Translations under genes and position numbers: made by a program
Origin: Polystyrenella longa
GTDB taxonomy: Bacteria > Planctomycetota > Planctomycetia > Planctomycetales > Planctomycetaceae
Direction of reading: 5' to 3'
Assembly: GCF_007750395.1 (NCBI RefSeq)
Contig: NZ_CP036281.1
Location: 1,945,001 to 2,009,000 of the forward strand
DNA length: 64,000 nt
Notes under the pieces: model-generated
What the model was told of the DNA's origin: nothing
Database searches by the model: none
What the model saw: the letters and a program-made list of their open reading frames with translations, nothing else
Shown here: positions 1 through 10,720 of the stretch, in pieces
Layout: the number at the start of each line of letters is the position of its first letter
Position numbering within the stretch: the stretch's first letter is position 1

Positions 1-82
1 AAGACGACCAGGTCGATAGGCTGGCTGTGTAAGGTGAGCAATCATCTCAGCTGACCAGTACTAACGGACGAACGCTTGACCA
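1..82 (+). rRNA. 23S rRNA, 3' end (partial)
   Basis: The first ~82 bases match the conserved 3' terminus of bacterial 23S rRNA: the segment around the gtcgataggc motif, then the helix ending in gctgaccagtactaa and cgcttgacc. The rest of the gene lies upstream of the window. The exact 3' end is set by family similarity and may be off by a few bases. Confidence 0.93.
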
Positions 83-330
83 CTTTGATTTTTGACTTTG
101 TGACGGTTTTTATTGGAACATGGTTCCTTGTGAAACGTTGCCGATCAAGATCAAAGCGGACAATTTTACAAACAACCTGACCTGGATATTATATCCAAGC
201 CTTAGGTATGAAATGACGACTCAGATTACAACCTTTTGTATATGACAGAAGGTCGTTGCTTTACGGCAGCGATTACGAAGTCACAGCAGAGGAGTGCGGT
301 CAACTTCGGTTGATTGGTGCCTCTGTTCAT
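83..330 (+). other. 23S-5S intergenic spacer
   Basis: About 250 bp between the 23S 3' end and the 5S gene. I see no tRNA cloverleaf and no credible open reading frame. It presumably contains the processing stems of the rRNA precursor. Confidence 0.6.
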
Positions 331-442
331 TTCCGGTGACTATACCCAGTTGGAAACACACGTTCCCATTCCGAACACGTTCGTTAAGCTTCTGGGGCCG
401 ATGATAGTGCATACCAGTGCGAAAGTAGGTCATCGCCGGAAT
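331..442 (+). rRNA. 5S rRNA
   Basis: The ends ttccggtga and tcatcgccggaa pair to form the terminal helix. The inside holds the typical 5S blocks: cccattccgaacac, gttaagcttc and gatgatagt, followed by gcgaaagtaggtcatcg. Length of about 111 nt is normal. It lies in tandem with the 23S end and directly before a strong terminator. Confidence 0.95.
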
Positions 443-452
443 TAACCAACGA

Positions 453-490
453 AACCTTCTCGATCCTAACCGGTCGAGAAGGTTTTTTTT
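453..490 (+). terminator. rRNA operon terminator
   Basis: A perfect 11-bp stem (aaccttctcga / tcgagaaggtt) with a short loop is followed by a run of eight T. It sits about 10 bp after the 5S gene, as expected for an intrinsic terminator of the rRNA operon. Confidence 0.93.
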
Positions 491-666
491 ATGCGCGCTG
501 CGGAGATGATACAAATTGAACTGAATGGGAAATACGCTCGCCCTTGTTCTTTCTTCACCGAAAATCGAGAATACAAGGACGATGGAGCAGGCATAACTGC
601 ATAGAAGTGCGTACTGGATGATAGAATCCAGTAGAAAGGCTTCTTACAAACCTTCAGGAGTGAGTC

Positions 667-1353
667 ATGCTGCAGTTTAAAGGAGAATTATTTAATTATG
701 GAGTCTGTTTTTTCGCGATAGCCATAGTTTGGGGATTTGCAGGATGCTCGAATCAGTATGGTGGATATGTGTCTAAAGATGATCCGCACTTTAAAAACTT
801 CAGTTTCAACGCTATAGCTGAGACCAACACAGAGTTGCCAGCGTCGCCAGCTGAGATCGAGTTATTTAACCTCGAGGGTGAGAAAGTCGCATTGAGTGAC
901 TATATCGGTAAGAAAAAAACGGTTCTCGTAGTCACTCGAGGTAACACTGTCCCTATTTGCCCGTTTTGTTCCACGCAAACGTCGCGATACGTAATGTATT
1001 ACAAGCGATTTCAGAATATGGGAGCAGAAGTTTTACTGGTCTATCCTATCGAAAGCGAATTTACGCGTGATGGAATCGATCAATTCCTGGCAGAGTCACA
1101 ACAGAACCATGGTTGGAAGCAGGAAGAAACGGAATTGCCGATACTCATCGATTCAGAATTGGAATTGGTAAATTACCTAGGCATTCGCAAAGACCTCTCC
1201 AAACCATCGACTTATATCTTTGATGAATCGGGTGAGATTACATTCGCTTATGTCGGACGTGACTTAACAGATCGTCCTTCGATTCAGTCGGTTCTTGATC
1301 ACCTTGAGGACTTACCGGAGGTCTCGTCAGGAGAAGTTGATCCGGAAGAGTGA
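667..1353 (+). CDS. Thioredoxin-fold (AhpC/TSA-like) lipoprotein
   Basis: 228 aa. A hydrophobic N-terminus ends in a lipobox-like FAGC, so Cys27 is probably lipidated and the protein exported and membrane-anchored. The mature part has the layout of AhpC/TSA-type peroxiredoxin-like proteins: a leading strand with 'LFNLEGEKVALSDYIG', a hydrophobic strand VLVVTRG, then the redox motif CPFC (Cys98-Cys101), and later LPILIDSELELVNYLG. A thiol-disulfide or peroxide-reducing role at the cell surface is inferred; the partner is unknown. The start is supported by an AGGAG about 7 bp before the ATG. It stands alone between the rRNA operon and the kinase gene. Confidence 0.8.
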   Translation: MLQFKGELFNYGVCFFAIAIVWGFAGCSNQYGGYVSKDDPHFKNFSFNAIAETNTELPASPAEIELFNLEGEKVALSDYIGKKKTVLVVTRGNTVPICPFCSTQTSRYVMYYKRFQNMGAEVLLVYPIESEFTRDGIDQFLAESQQNHGWKQEETELPILIDSELELVNYLGIRKDLSKPSTYIFDESGEITFAYVGRDLTDRPSIQSVLDHLEDLPEVSSGEVDPEE

Positions 1354-1436
1354 TCCTAATGCCTCGTTCCTGTCGAGCTCTTCAATTGCTTTTCATTAAT
1401 TCCTCTCCCTTTCTGACTCGAATATAGATCTGTTTC

Positions 1437-3332
1437 ATGTCTTCTTCTGACGAGAACAATCGGTTTTTCGCCATGGCCATCCAGCTCTCTCTCTTATCAA
1501 AAGAGCAGTCGGATTCATTGGAGGCTGAAACCAGGGAGCTGGGACAAAACCCTTTCGAGCTGTTATCGGAAAAGGGATTACTCTCGGCGGTGCAACTCGA
1601 CATTCTGCAGACGATGCTCGCGCCGGAAAAAATTGTTCCCGGGTACAAAATTCTCGACGTTGTTGGGCTTGGTGGTATGGGTGTGATTTATCGCGCCAGG
1701 CAATTAATGCTCAATCGGGAAGTCGCTCTTAAGACGATTTTACGCTCACAGGTGGGGGCTCCACATGTGGCTCGTCGGTTTCAGCAGGAAGCGCAAGCCG
1801 TAGCGAGACTTCAACATCCTCATATTGTGACGGCCTATGATTTTGGGGAACGGGATGGCCGATTTTATTTTGCCATGGAACTGGTAGACGGAGTCAACGC
1901 CGATCAGTATCTGAAGCAGCAGGGGCCGTTGGAAGAGTCGATCGCATTGGCCATCACCTTGCAGGCAGTTTCCGGACTGGCTCAGGCGCATGAGCAAAAT
2001 ATCATTCACCGCGATATCAAACCGGCGAATTTGCTGCTTACTAATCCACCCAAAGGTTATCCGCTGCCGGATAACGTTCCGCTCGTCAAGATCGCCGATT
2101 TTGGCCTCGCGTTTTTAACGGAACAGGGAGAAGACCGCACGCGACTGACCTCTTTGAATTCTGCGATAGGCAGTCCGAACTACCTCGCCCCAGAACAGTT
2201 AGAGAGTGATGGGGCGGATTGTCGTGTGGATATCTATGCACTGGGCGCGACGTTGTACCATTTTCTGGCAGGGGAAGCACCTTTCAAAGCGAATTCACTG
2301 AACCAGATATTGTCTCTGAAATTGTCTGGTAAATTAATGTCGCTGTCGGAACTGAATGCGAAGGTCTCCTCGGAAACGGTTTCGTTGGTTGAACATATGA
2401 TGGCTTCGGATCCTGAAAAACGTATTTCGGATTACGGAGAGTTGTGGAAGCAGGTATCCCAGTTGCTTGATAGAACAGCAACTGGCGGAATGACCGGGAA
2501 TACCGTTCTTTCTCACAACAACATAACTACGAAAATGACGTCTACGTCAAAAGACAATGACTTCGATAAAACGGTGTTAGTATCGGACACCACGATTTCA
2601 GGCGAGGTTTCAGCTACAGGTCGCGGAAAGCCACTCACTTGGGTTAAGTTGGGGCTGCTGGCTGCTCTCTTGATTCTAATAGGCGGAGGGGGTTATGCCT
2701 GGATGCAGGCATCGCGAGTTCCTCCCCGCCCGCAGCTGGAATCGGGGCCAGGAGTGAACCTGTTTACTGGTGTCAATCTGTCGGGTTGGAAGCTCTTGGA
2801 AGGGCAGGTCAGTCCTGGCGAAGGTGAAGAGGGAGAACGTTATCTGGTGGTGGATGATGAGAGCGCGGCTCAAATAGATCTCTGCCAGAGATTAATCTCA
2901 CTGCTTGTTGATTCAGAGGACTGTCCTGAGAACTATGTCACGGAGCTTCAAATCGAGCTGGTTGATTCGGATTCCGTTACAATCGGTTTCGCATCGTCGA
3001 CTGACGGAGCGGAATGGGGAATTCGTTTGACGCCGACGCAAGCGGAATTAGTAAAAAGTGATAATGGCTCCATTCCGAACGGAAAGGAACAGGCTCTCTT
3101 TTCTATGGCAATAGACACGCAGGGGCTGAATTCCGTGAAACTGATGCGTGATCGGGAGTATTGGTTTCTGTTTCTCAACGGATCTCAGATTGCCTGGGTG
3201 CCGTTAGACGAAACGATTCAGGACGGTACAAGCATATTGAAGCTGTCGTCGGCGGGAGGGGCTGCCTATTTCAGCGACTTGAAGGTGTTTTCAATGCGAG
3301 AGAGACGAAATGAGAACGCAATTATCGAATGA
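1437..3332 (+). CDS. Membrane Ser/Thr protein kinase with C-terminal DUF1080-like domain
   Basis: 631 aa. Residues ~1-66 form a helical N-terminal region. The Hanks-type kinase domain (about 70-345) shows the Gly-rich loop GLGGMG (78-82), the VALK lysine (~99), the catalytic loop HRDIKPANLL (191-200), DFG (221-223) and APEQ (251-254), so it should be active. A Ser/Thr-rich linker leads to one transmembrane helix (about 404-423). The outer part (about 438-631) opens with LFTGVNLSGWKLLEGQ, like the DUF1080/LamG-like jelly-roll domains common in planctomycetes. This is a receptor-kinase layout: cytoplasmic kinase, extracytoplasmic possibly sugar-binding sensor. The substrate is unknown. No strong Shine-Dalgarno sequence is visible before the ATG. 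Confidence 0.88.
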   Translation: MSSSDENNRFFAMAIQLSLLSKEQSDSLEAETRELGQNPFELLSEKGLLSAVQLDILQTMLAPEKIVPGYKILDVVGLGGMGVIYRARQLMLNREVALKTILRSQVGAPHVARRFQQEAQAVARLQHPHIVTAYDFGERDGRFYFAMELVDGVNADQYLKQQGPLEESIALAITLQAVSGLAQAHEQNIIHRDIKPANLLLTNPPKGYPLPDNVPLVKIADFGLAFLTEQGEDRTRLTSLNSAIGSPNYLAPEQLESDGADCRVDIYALGATLYHFLAGEAPFKANSLNQILSLKLSGKLMSLSELNAKVSSETVSLVEHMMASDPEKRISDYGELWKQVSQLLDRTATGGMTGNTVLSHNNITTKMTSTSKDNDFDKTVLVSDTTISGEVSATGRGKPLTWVKLGLLAALLILIGGGGYAWMQASRVPPRPQLESGPGVNLFTGVNLSGWKLLEGQVSPGEGEEGERYLVVDDESAAQIDLCQRLISLLVDSEDCPENYVTELQIELVDSDSVTIGFASSTDGAEWGIRLTPTQAELVKSDNGSIPNGKEQALFSMAIDTQGLNSVKLMRDREYWFLFLNGSQIAWVPLDETIQDGTSILKLSSAGGAAYFSDLKVFSMRERRNENAIIE

Positions 3333-3494
3333 CTGATGCACGTGGCGATACTGGTATCAAGGATAACGCTTTCTACGTACACCAATGATGGTGTAGACTG
3401 GAATCTCTATTCCAATTCATACGATCGCTTTCGACATCTTCTGTAATGTCGTGTGAAGCGGCTGTACAAGAGGTTCATTAGGATCGGTCAGCGC

Positions 3495-4739
3495 ATGCGC
3501 CACATCTTTCTAATTATCATCGCTCTGTTTCTCTTGGCAGGGCCAGCAATCTCGGCCGAGTTGGTAGTCCGTTCTGATTTTGAAGGTGGCTCTGCTGAAG
3601 TGGTTTCGATTTCAACATCGGAACGGAAGGTGACAGTCCGACCCGCCTTGAAAAAAGGAAGAGGGTTTCCCTGCTGGTGGTATTTTCGGCTGACTGGGCT
3701 CGATGTCGGCGAGTCTTATCAAGTAACCACCGAACCCGCGCGAGGCGTCTACCGGCAAGATGAAGTGCTGGCTGCCCAGTGGTCTCTGCCGGATCAGGCC
3801 GCGATCAGTTTTGATGATCAAGATTGGAAACAGACCTCCACCGGTAAGAAAAGTAACGGGTCGATAACGTACCAGTTTCAGGCTGAATCGCCCCAGGTCT
3901 GGTTAGCGTGGGGGCCTCCTTTTCTGCCTTCAACGGCCGAGCAATTATTAAACAAGGCCAAGGCTGAATTGCCCGAGGCAGAGATTTTCGAACTGTCCGA
4001 GACGCGTCAGCAACGACCAGTAAAGGGAATTCGATTTGGAGCTGTGGATCGACTGGAAGAAAAGCCATTTGGAATATGGGTGCAGGCTCGGCAACATGCC
4101 TGGGAGGCGGGTGGAAGTTGGGTTGGTCAGGGGTTCCTGCAGTGGGCGATCAGTGACGAACCTGCCGCCGTAGAGCTTCGGTCAAAATCAGTGATCCATT
4201 TTGTGCCCATCATGGACGTCGATAACGTGGCGGATGGGGCTGGCGGGAAGAATGCTTTTCCCCGTGATCACAATCGAGATTGGGATGACCGGCCCGTTTA
4301 CCCGGAGGTGCGTGCCGCGCAAGAACGGATCAAGTATCTGGATCATGAGCAGCGGTTTGACTTATTCATCGATCTGCACAATCCGGGGGCTAGCGAAAAG
4401 GACGCTTATTTCTTTGGTCCCAATTTAAAGCAATTAAGTAAAACGCAGCGTCAGAACTATGACCGCTTACTGAATTGTGCCGTCGATCACATCGGCAAGA
4501 TGAAAAAGGAGTTTCTGTATCCCAGTTATGTGAAGGACGACGAGGAATACAATCGAATGAGTGGAACCTGGGTGATTAATCACACTGCGGAGCATGTCGT
4601 CTCAGTTACCTTGGAGACGGGTTGGAATCGTCCGGAGGGAAACCAATTGGGTTACCAGCAGGTGGGGGCGGAGTTAGGACAGTCGATAGGGGATTATTTC
4701 CAGAGGAACCCTCGAGAAGTCGATGCGGATTCAAAATAA
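3495..4739 (+). CDS. Secreted M14-family zinc carboxypeptidase-like protein
   Basis: 414 aa from the ATG at 3495, which directly precedes a clear signal peptide (MRHIFLIIIALFLLAGPAISA); an in-frame GTG at 3453 would put 14 charged residues in front of it and is less likely. After an N-terminal beta-sandwich-like region, M14 hallmarks appear in order: HAWE (first Zn ligands, HxxE), RDHNRDWDD (the D-x-N-R-x-W substrate-binding segment), FIDLHNPG (third Zn ligand His) and VTLETGWNRPEG (catalytic Glu). It should be an exported metallocarboxypeptidase acting on peptides or murein-type peptides; substrate specificity cannot be read from the sequence. Confidence 0.82.
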   Translation: MRHIFLIIIALFLLAGPAISAELVVRSDFEGGSAEVVSISTSERKVTVRPALKKGRGFPCWWYFRLTGLDVGESYQVTTEPARGVYRQDEVLAAQWSLPDQAAISFDDQDWKQTSTGKKSNGSITYQFQAESPQVWLAWGPPFLPSTAEQLLNKAKAELPEAEIFELSETRQQRPVKGIRFGAVDRLEEKPFGIWVQARQHAWEAGGSWVGQGFLQWAISDEPAAVELRSKSVIHFVPIMDVDNVADGAGGKNAFPRDHNRDWDDRPVYPEVRAAQERIKYLDHEQRFDLFIDLHNPGASEKDAYFFGPNLKQLSKTQRQNYDRLLNCAVDHIGKMKKEFLYPSYVKDDEEYNRMSGTWVINHTAEHVVSVTLETGWNRPEGNQLGYQQVGAELGQSIGDYFQRNPREVDADSK

Positions 4740-4872
4740 AAAACTCCAAAGTGGAAAATAAAACAGGTTTACGCATGCGGATCTGTCAGGTCGGGCATCC
4801 TGTAAGAGAGGATGTAAGTGAAGAGATTCCAAAGGTAAATGAATTCCCTGTCCGCCTGCCGAAAGCAGATAG

Positions 4873-6744
4873 ATGAACCTGCATGAAGAACGACCGATAA
4901 AGTCTTCTTGTTGTGACTCCGAATTACTCGGCCGAGTCGTGTCGGAACGCGATGTTTCCGCGTTAGAGTCGTTGATCCACCGTTATTCGGGGCTGGTGAT
5001 GGGGATCGCCCGTCAATTACTTCATCGACCTGAGGATGCCGAGGAGGCATTTCAGTCGACCTTCCTCAAACTGACCGAGAAGGCGCCGGAAATCAAAGAC
5101 GCTCAGGCCCTGGCTGGATGGTTGCTTCGCGTTGCCCGGAACGAATCATATCAGCTTTTACGTGGTCAGCAGCGCGCCCCTCTCCATTTTGAATCCACCG
5201 TTCTGGAGCAAACCGTGATCGCACCTGTCGAGAATGAGAACCAGCAGGACGTGCAACTGTTACTGGACGAAGTGGAACAACTACCGGAACAGTATCAGTC
5301 GGCGATTATTCTGTGTTATCTCGAAGGCAAGACACATGAAGAAGCGGCCCGCCAACTCGATCTGACGAGTGTGACAGTCAAAGGAAGGTTGGAGCGGGGA
5401 CGGAAATTGCTCAAACAGCGATTGCTTAAACGGGGTGTAGGGTTAGCGGTATTACTGGCAGCCTGGGAAGGGCAGCAGGCGACGGCGGCAGCTGTTGTTT
5501 CGACGGCGCTGATTCAACAAACGGCTTCGGCATGTGCGGGTTCGATGCTGGTGTCGACGGGAGTCACAGCCAGTGCTGTGGTTGCAAAAGGGACTATTAC
5601 GACGACGTTAGTCGGGGGAAAGAAGTTTCTAGCCGGAGTCGTGGTGATACTTTTAGCGATAAGTGGCGGCTCCACCTATCTGTTGAGCGGTAGTGCGGAG
5701 AAGCAAATCGAAGTGGTTGCGAAACCTGAGAAAGTTGAACAGGCTGAAGGGAGAATATCAGAGAATGGCATTCCTCCCGCAGAAGGTGTATCGAAAGAGA
5801 TGCAGGAATTGATCGCAAAGGTGCGAGAAGAGGAAGCCAAGTATAATTATATCGAATTTTTTCAGAAGGCCGAGACGGAGGAGTATGGGCCTTTGGTTGA
5901 TCCGTTGTCAGGTTCTAATCTCGATCCGCGTCAACCCACTGGATATATAACTAACAATCAACTAAACGACGAAAATTCAGTAGTGTTTTCAAAATTGTGG
6001 ATAGGAGAGATGCTTGTTTGTCGACAGAGAAACAAATTCAGATTGAACTCGCCCGCCAAGCAGATTGACTCAGTCATACATACGGACGAAAACGGGGAAA
6101 AGACACAGAAGTATATGACTCGGCTTACAAGAACGATCCAGACATATTATGACGACAATCGTTATCAGCGAATCTACATTGATGATTACAATTTGCCGTC
6201 GACTGACAGGGTCTGCTCATTGCCAATGCATGGTGTCAGTGATCCTCATACGAAAATACCTTGCTTCAACCTCGGTTTGTCAGGCATCCGTTTGTCCGAT
6301 ATCTTGAGGGGCGGAACAGAATATGTGGAACCATGGACACAAGTAAAGTCGAGCGTGATTGTAGTCAGTAAAATAGTGAAAAAAACAGAAATTAATGGCG
6401 AGCCAATAATCGTCGTTCGCAGCGATTATCTGGGAACCATGGGAGACGATGATGAGATTTACCGATATCTGGCTGTGAATAAGAATTATATTCCGATGCG
6501 TGTTTTCCACTGGGAGAATCGTTCGGATGGATCACGTGAACTTTCCGACGAGTGGAATGTTTCAGAATGGCAGGAGATAAAGCCTGGGATTTGGTTTCCA
6601 ATTAAGATCGAATCGAAACGGAAGAAAATAGGAGGCAGTGAAGATTCCGGATTGTTTAAACAGACTCGCTTCGAATACGAAGTTCTCTCTCTCAATCCTA
6701 ATTATCCGGATGAGTTCTTCCGATACCAGGAACCTGCTGACTGA
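4873..6744 (+). CDS. ECF-type sigma factor fused to a membrane anchor and extracytoplasmic domain (copy 1)
   Basis: 623 aa. Sigma region 2 is at about 30-98 ([17 protein letters not shown], then the DAEEAFQSTFLKL and WLLRVARNES segments); region 4 is at about 130-185 (LPEQYQSAIILCYLEGKT, then the HTH with [17 protein letters not shown]). An Ala/Thr-rich stretch leads to one transmembrane helix at about 252-272. The last ~340 residues should then lie outside the cytoplasm; they contain paired strands and an EWNVSEWQEIKPGIWFP segment resembling LolA-like or outer-membrane-lipoprotein-sorting folds. I infer a sigma factor tethered to the membrane by its own sensor domain, possibly released by proteolysis. 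A close paralogue follows directly at 6907. Confidence 0.85.
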   Translation: MNLHEERPIKSSCCDSELLGRVVSERDVSALESLIHRYSGLVMGIARQLLHRPEDAEEAFQSTFLKLTEKAPEIKDAQALAGWLLRVARNESYQLLRGQQRAPLHFESTVLEQTVIAPVENENQQDVQLLLDEVEQLPEQYQSAIILCYLEGKTHEEAARQLDLTSVTVKGRLERGRKLLKQRLLKRGVGLAVLLAAWEGQQATAAAVVSTALIQQTASACAGSMLVSTGVTASAVVAKGTITTTLVGGKKFLAGVVVILLAISGGSTYLLSGSAEKQIEVVAKPEKVEQAEGRISENGIPPAEGVSKEMQELIAKVREEEAKYNYIEFFQKAETEEYGPLVDPLSGSNLDPRQPTGYITNNQLNDENSVVFSKLWIGEMLVCRQRNKFRLNSPAKQIDSVIHTDENGEKTQKYMTRLTRTIQTYYDDNRYQRIYIDDYNLPSTDRVCSLPMHGVSDPHTKIPCFNLGLSGIRLSDILRGGTEYVEPWTQVKSSVIVVSKIVKKTEINGEPIIVVRSDYLGTMGDDDEIYRYLAVNKNYIPMRVFHWENRSDGSRELSDEWNVSEWQEIKPGIWFPIKIESKRKKIGGSEDSGLFKQTRFEYEVLSLNPNYPDEFFRYQEPAD

Positions 6745-6906
6745 CCTAGCGTCTTTCTGATTCTGGAATCGTTGTCCAGAAATTTTGAGAAATATTCCAA
6801 ATTGAGTGTGCCGTTCTGACGAGGTGGGTATCCTGTCTGGGTGAGGTGAGGGTGGTTATGAACCGTTTTCGCCCGGACTTAGGGAACTCATGCTGGAACT
6901 GGTGAA

Positions 6907-8769
6907 ATGAATAAGCCGATGGCTTCTCAGGCTACTTTTAAAGAGGATGCCGAACTCCTGCGCCGAGCAGTTGAGGATCGGGATTCCGCCGCTCTGGAAG
7001 CCTTGATTGAACGGCATTCCGGGCTGGTGATGGGAATCGCCCAGCAGATGGTGTCGAATCGCGATGACGCTGGAGAGGTCTTCCAGGCAACGTTTCTTAA
7101 GCTTGTGGAACATTCCGACCGTATTCGGGACCGGCAGGCAGTCGCCGCGTGGTTGTTTCAGGTCGCTCAGAATGAATCGCGTCAATTACTTCGACGTCGC
7201 AAACGTGAGCCTGTTTCATCAAGCCCTGAAATTCTGGAGCAAAGCGTGATGGCCCCCACACCTTCCGACAGCCCGGCGGAGCTACAGTTCCTGCTTGAGG
7301 AAATCGAGCAGCTGCCCGAGAAATACCAGCCTTCGATTATTCTCTGTTGTCTGGAAGGTCAATCGCGTGAAGATGCGGCGGCTCGACTGGGGCTGACGAG
7401 TATGACCGTCAAAGGACGATTGGAGCGGGGGCGGAAACTGCTCAAACAGCGATTGCTCAAGCGGGGCGTGGGTTTGGCGGCGTTGCTCTCAGTTTGGCAG
7501 GCAAATCAGGCGACAGCTGCGACGATGGTGTCGACGGCACTACTGCAACAGACCGTTCAGTCTTGCACGAGTTCTGTACTTCTAACAACGACGGGAAGTA
7601 CCGCCGTTACCACGTCCACATTTTCCAAGGGAGCCATTCTGATGTCGATTTCAGGTAAAGGAAAGTTATTGTTCGCCGTGTCAATGGGACTGCTTTTCAT
7701 CGGAGGAGGTGCGGTCTTCGTGATGAATTCCGGTTCGAGTGAATCAACACCAGCGGCCATCGCCGTTAAGCAGGCGGAAGCACAGAAACAGCTTGAGTCC
7801 ATTGGCCCTGTGGGACTCACGTCCGAATTGATGAAGCTCGTTGAATTAGTGAAGGAGCAAGAAAATCGCTACCGAAACATGGAAGTAAAGTTGCATTCCA
7901 ATGCGGAGTTTCACCTGCCGCTCTCGAATCCTCAGCCCGGATTTGACGTCAGTCCTGATCATCCAACGGGGGAATGGGACGATTCGATGGCTGGAGATGG
8001 AAATTCACTTCGTCCGATGCCGAAATATGTGACTTTGGAGGTTCAGGGTGTGGCCCAGCAGGAGAAGTTCAATATTCGTCATAAACATACGAGTACATTT
8101 TCCGTCTTGGGTATGTCAGATTCCGAAGAGGTCGTGTCTCAGGAATACATGACTCATGTCAGAGAAACTCAGTTCCTCTACGATGGGAGAACTCTGAATT
8201 TAAGAGATAGTGTACGACCGCCTAAACAGGTTGCTACGACCGAAATCGAACAAGGTTATCTGTTACCGCATTCGGTTCTGCTACTCCAGCGTCACATCGC
8301 GCGACCACTGTCGGCAGTACTGGCGGGGGAGAAGCCGAACGAACATCAGAAACTGATCTCGCAAAGGGATTGGTATACTACTTGTGAAATTCTGGGGGAA
8401 GAAACGGTGAAAGGGGAACCTGTAATAAAGGTGCGTTGTCTTAGCTCCCTTCCTGACTCGTATGGAGAGCAAGACTGGTACGACTACTTTTACCTTGCAG
8501 TTAATCGGAACTACATTCCAATCAGATCTGAGTCGACTATGGTGTCCGATCCCCAAATCCTACAAAGCTATGAGATAACGAGTTGGCAGGAACTAGAACC
8601 GGGGCAATGGTACCCCCAAATTTCTACGGCAAGTATCTCATCTCCAGGACCCTCGGGAATGGACGAATCCAAAGTCATGACAATGGAAACGAAGTACGAG
8701 GTGATTTCGACGGAAACAGAATACCCCGATGAGTTCTTTCAATATAACGAGGAAGAAAAAACTCAGTAG
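6907..8769 (+). CDS. ECF-type sigma factor fused to a membrane anchor and extracytoplasmic domain (copy 2)
   Basis: 620 aa, same order of parts as the gene at 4873: region 2 ([32 protein letters not shown]), region 4 ([35 protein letters not shown]), one transmembrane segment ([21 protein letters not shown]) and a C-terminal ~330-residue domain ending [19 protein letters not shown], parallel to the end of copy 1 (YEVLSLNPNYPDEFFRYQE). The region-4 ends are nearly identical between the copies while the outer domains differ more, consistent with tandem duplication followed by change in the sensor part. Its stop codon overlaps the stop of the convergent ATPase gene by 7 bp. Target promoters are unknown. 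Confidence 0.85.
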   Translation: MNKPMASQATFKEDAELLRRAVEDRDSAALEALIERHSGLVMGIAQQMVSNRDDAGEVFQATFLKLVEHSDRIRDRQAVAAWLFQVAQNESRQLLRRRKREPVSSSPEILEQSVMAPTPSDSPAELQFLLEEIEQLPEKYQPSIILCCLEGQSREDAAARLGLTSMTVKGRLERGRKLLKQRLLKRGVGLAALLSVWQANQATAATMVSTALLQQTVQSCTSSVLLTTTGSTAVTTSTFSKGAILMSISGKGKLLFAVSMGLLFIGGGAVFVMNSGSSESTPAAIAVKQAEAQKQLESIGPVGLTSELMKLVELVKEQENRYRNMEVKLHSNAEFHLPLSNPQPGFDVSPDHPTGEWDDSMAGDGNSLRPMPKYVTLEVQGVAQQEKFNIRHKHTSTFSVLGMSDSEEVVSQEYMTHVRETQFLYDGRTLNLRDSVRPPKQVATTEIEQGYLLPHSVLLLQRHIARPLSAVLAGEKPNEHQKLISQRDWYTTCEILGEETVKGEPVIKVRCLSSLPDSYGEQDWYDYFYLAVNRNYIPIRSESTMVSDPQILQSYEITSWQELEPGQWYPQISTASISSPGPSGMDESKVMTMETKYEVISTETEYPDEFFQYNEEEKTQ

Positions 8770-10631
8770 TCTGTCAGTTGCTTTGGGGGTAGAGCGACGC
8801 GGAGGGCGTTGAGGACGGCGAGGACGTCGATGACTTCCTGGAGAATGGCGCCGGCGACGGGGCTAAGGTGACCAGAGGCGGCGATGAACATCGCGATGAT
8901 GCTGAGCAGCATGCCACCGACGGCGCTTTGGAGAGCGATCTTTCGCATGCGGCGGCTGATGTGCATCAACTCGTCGACTTTCTGGAGTGACGAGTCGAGG
9001 ACGATGGCGCCGGCAGCCTCGGTGGTGACGTCGCTGTTTTGGCCGAAGGCGATTCCGACCGTAGCGGCGAGCAAGGCGGGAGCGTCGTTAATGCCGTCGC
9101 CGACGTATAAGGTGTCTGCTTTGGTTGTCTCCTGCTGGACGATTTCGAGTTTTTCTTCCGGACTTTTCTCTGCAAGAATGACTTCGATGCCGACGAGTTC
9201 CGCCAGATACCGGGCTTCGGATTCACGGTCGCCAGAGAGGAGCATCACACGCTCAATATGATGCTGCGGTCCCAAGTGATGAATGAAGGATGCTCCTTCT
9301 CTGCGGGGAATGTCTCTGAATTTATACGTCGCCGCGTATTCATCATTAAGCAGGACGATACATTCCAGTCCGGACGTTTCTTCAGGAAGTCGGTCGGTCT
9401 GCTCTGGGAATTGTTTTCGAAATCCTCTTCTGTTGGTGATTCGCAATTGCTCTGAATCGACGACGGCGCGAAGTCCCTGACCGGGGGCTTCGCTGATTTC
9501 TACTGCTTCCCACTGGGAGAGTTTTTCTTCCCGGGCTTTCTTGACGATGGCGTTGGCGAGGGGGTGTTTGGAGTACTGCTCGACGCTGGCGACCAGGGCC
9601 AGTATTCGCTGGCCATCGAGCCCGTCCGCGTAATGCTGCTCGGTCAAGCGGGGTTCGCCATAAGTGAGCGTGCCTGTTTTGTCAAAAATCATGGTGCGGC
9701 AATGGTCGATTTTTTCGAGAACGGACGGATCTCGAATGACAATAGCTCGTTTAGCGGCCAAGGAGATGGAGCCAATAATGGCGACCGGAATCGCGATGAG
9801 TAGCGGACAGGGAGTCGCAACCACAAGCACTGCCAGAAACCGAATTGGCTCGCCGCTGAAAAACCACGCTGCGAGAGCCAGGGAAACGGCGATAGGCGTG
9901 TAGATGGCTCCAAGTTGATCACCCAGTCGGCGGATACGTGGTCGCTGTGCCTGGGAGGATTCAATGACTTTGACGATCTGTGCGTAGCGGGAGTCGACAG
10001 CCAGTTTGTCGGCCCGAATCGTGAGTGGGCTTTCGCCATTAATTGCTCCCGACATCACGGTCGAGCCTGGCGTTTTGGACATCAGGTAGGGTTCGCCCGT
10101 CAGGTACGATTCATCCATGACGCTGTGGCCATCGAGAACTGTGCCGTCGATCGGACAAACTTCGTGAGGAAAGACAACGACAGTGTCACCGACTAGCAAC
10201 TCTTCTGCAGGTACATCCTCCAACGCATGATCGTGCTTGCGATGGGAGGTGGAGGGCATCCGTTTCGACAACGCCTTAAGTACCGCGGAGGCACTGCCAA
10301 CAGCATAAGCTTCCAACGCTTCTCCGCCGGAGAGCATCAGCACGACCAGCGTACCCGCAAGGTATTCACCGAGCAGGATCGACGTCACGATCGAGATACC
10401 GGCAAGAAGATCGGAACCAAATTCCCGCTTCAACAGATTGAGCAGCAACTCCCAGACAAGGGGGACTCCCCCGAGTACGAGTGCAATAAACAAGGGGAGG
10501 TTTAGCACCAACGGGTTGTCGACTGATGTGAACCAGCGAAGCCCGAGGTGCAGAGCAATCGCAACGACGGCGAGTGTCGCGATCAGTAACATCTTTTGTT
10601 TGACGAATGAGGTGAACAAGAGGTTTGCCAT
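8763..10631 (-). CDS. P1B-type heavy-metal-transporting ATPase
   Basis: 622 aa. The actuator loop carries LTGEP (178-181), the phosphorylation motif is DKTGTLT (Asp317), and the hinge motif is VGDGINDAP. The metal-site helix reads TPCP (273-276) instead of the CPC or SPC of copper/zinc and cobalt pumps. No N-terminal CxxC heavy-metal-binding domain is present; the protein starts directly with membrane helices. In the P1B classification TPC-type pumps (group 5) have been linked to nickel or iron export, so export of a divalent metal is likely but the ion is not certain. Codes convergently with, and overlaps by 7 bp, the sigma factor gene on the other strand. Confidence 0.88.
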   Translation of the reverse strand: MANLLFTSFVKQKMLLIATLAVVAIALHLGLRWFTSVDNPLVLNLPLFIALVLGGVPLVWELLLNLLKREFGSDLLAGISIVTSILLGEYLAGTLVVLMLSGGEALEAYAVGSASAVLKALSKRMPSTSHRKHDHALEDVPAEELLVGDTVVVFPHEVCPIDGTVLDGHSVMDESYLTGEPYLMSKTPGSTVMSGAINGESPLTIRADKLAVDSRYAQIVKVIESSQAQRPRIRRLGDQLGAIYTPIAVSLALAAWFFSGEPIRFLAVLVVATPCPLLIAIPVAIIGSISLAAKRAIVIRDPSVLEKIDHCRTMIFDKTGTLTYGEPRLTEQHYADGLDGQRILALVASVEQYSKHPLANAIVKKAREEKLSQWEAVEISEAPGQGLRAVVDSEQLRITNRRGFRKQFPEQTDRLPEETSGLECIVLLNDEYAATYKFRDIPRREGASFIHHLGPQHHIERVMLLSGDRESEARYLAELVGIEVILAEKSPEEKLEIVQQETTKADTLYVGDGINDAPALLAATVGIAFGQNSDVTTEAAGAIVLDSSLQKVDELMHISRRMRKIALQSAVGGMLLSIIAMFIAASGHLSPVAGAILQEVIDVLAVLNALRVALPPKQLTDY

Positions 10632-10720
10632 AGACTTTTAAGGTTCGCAGCATGTTTCTTACTTCATGCTACCGTATTTAAGTTGGACAAACTATTGACT
10701 CACTTCCTGCTCACCAGAAA

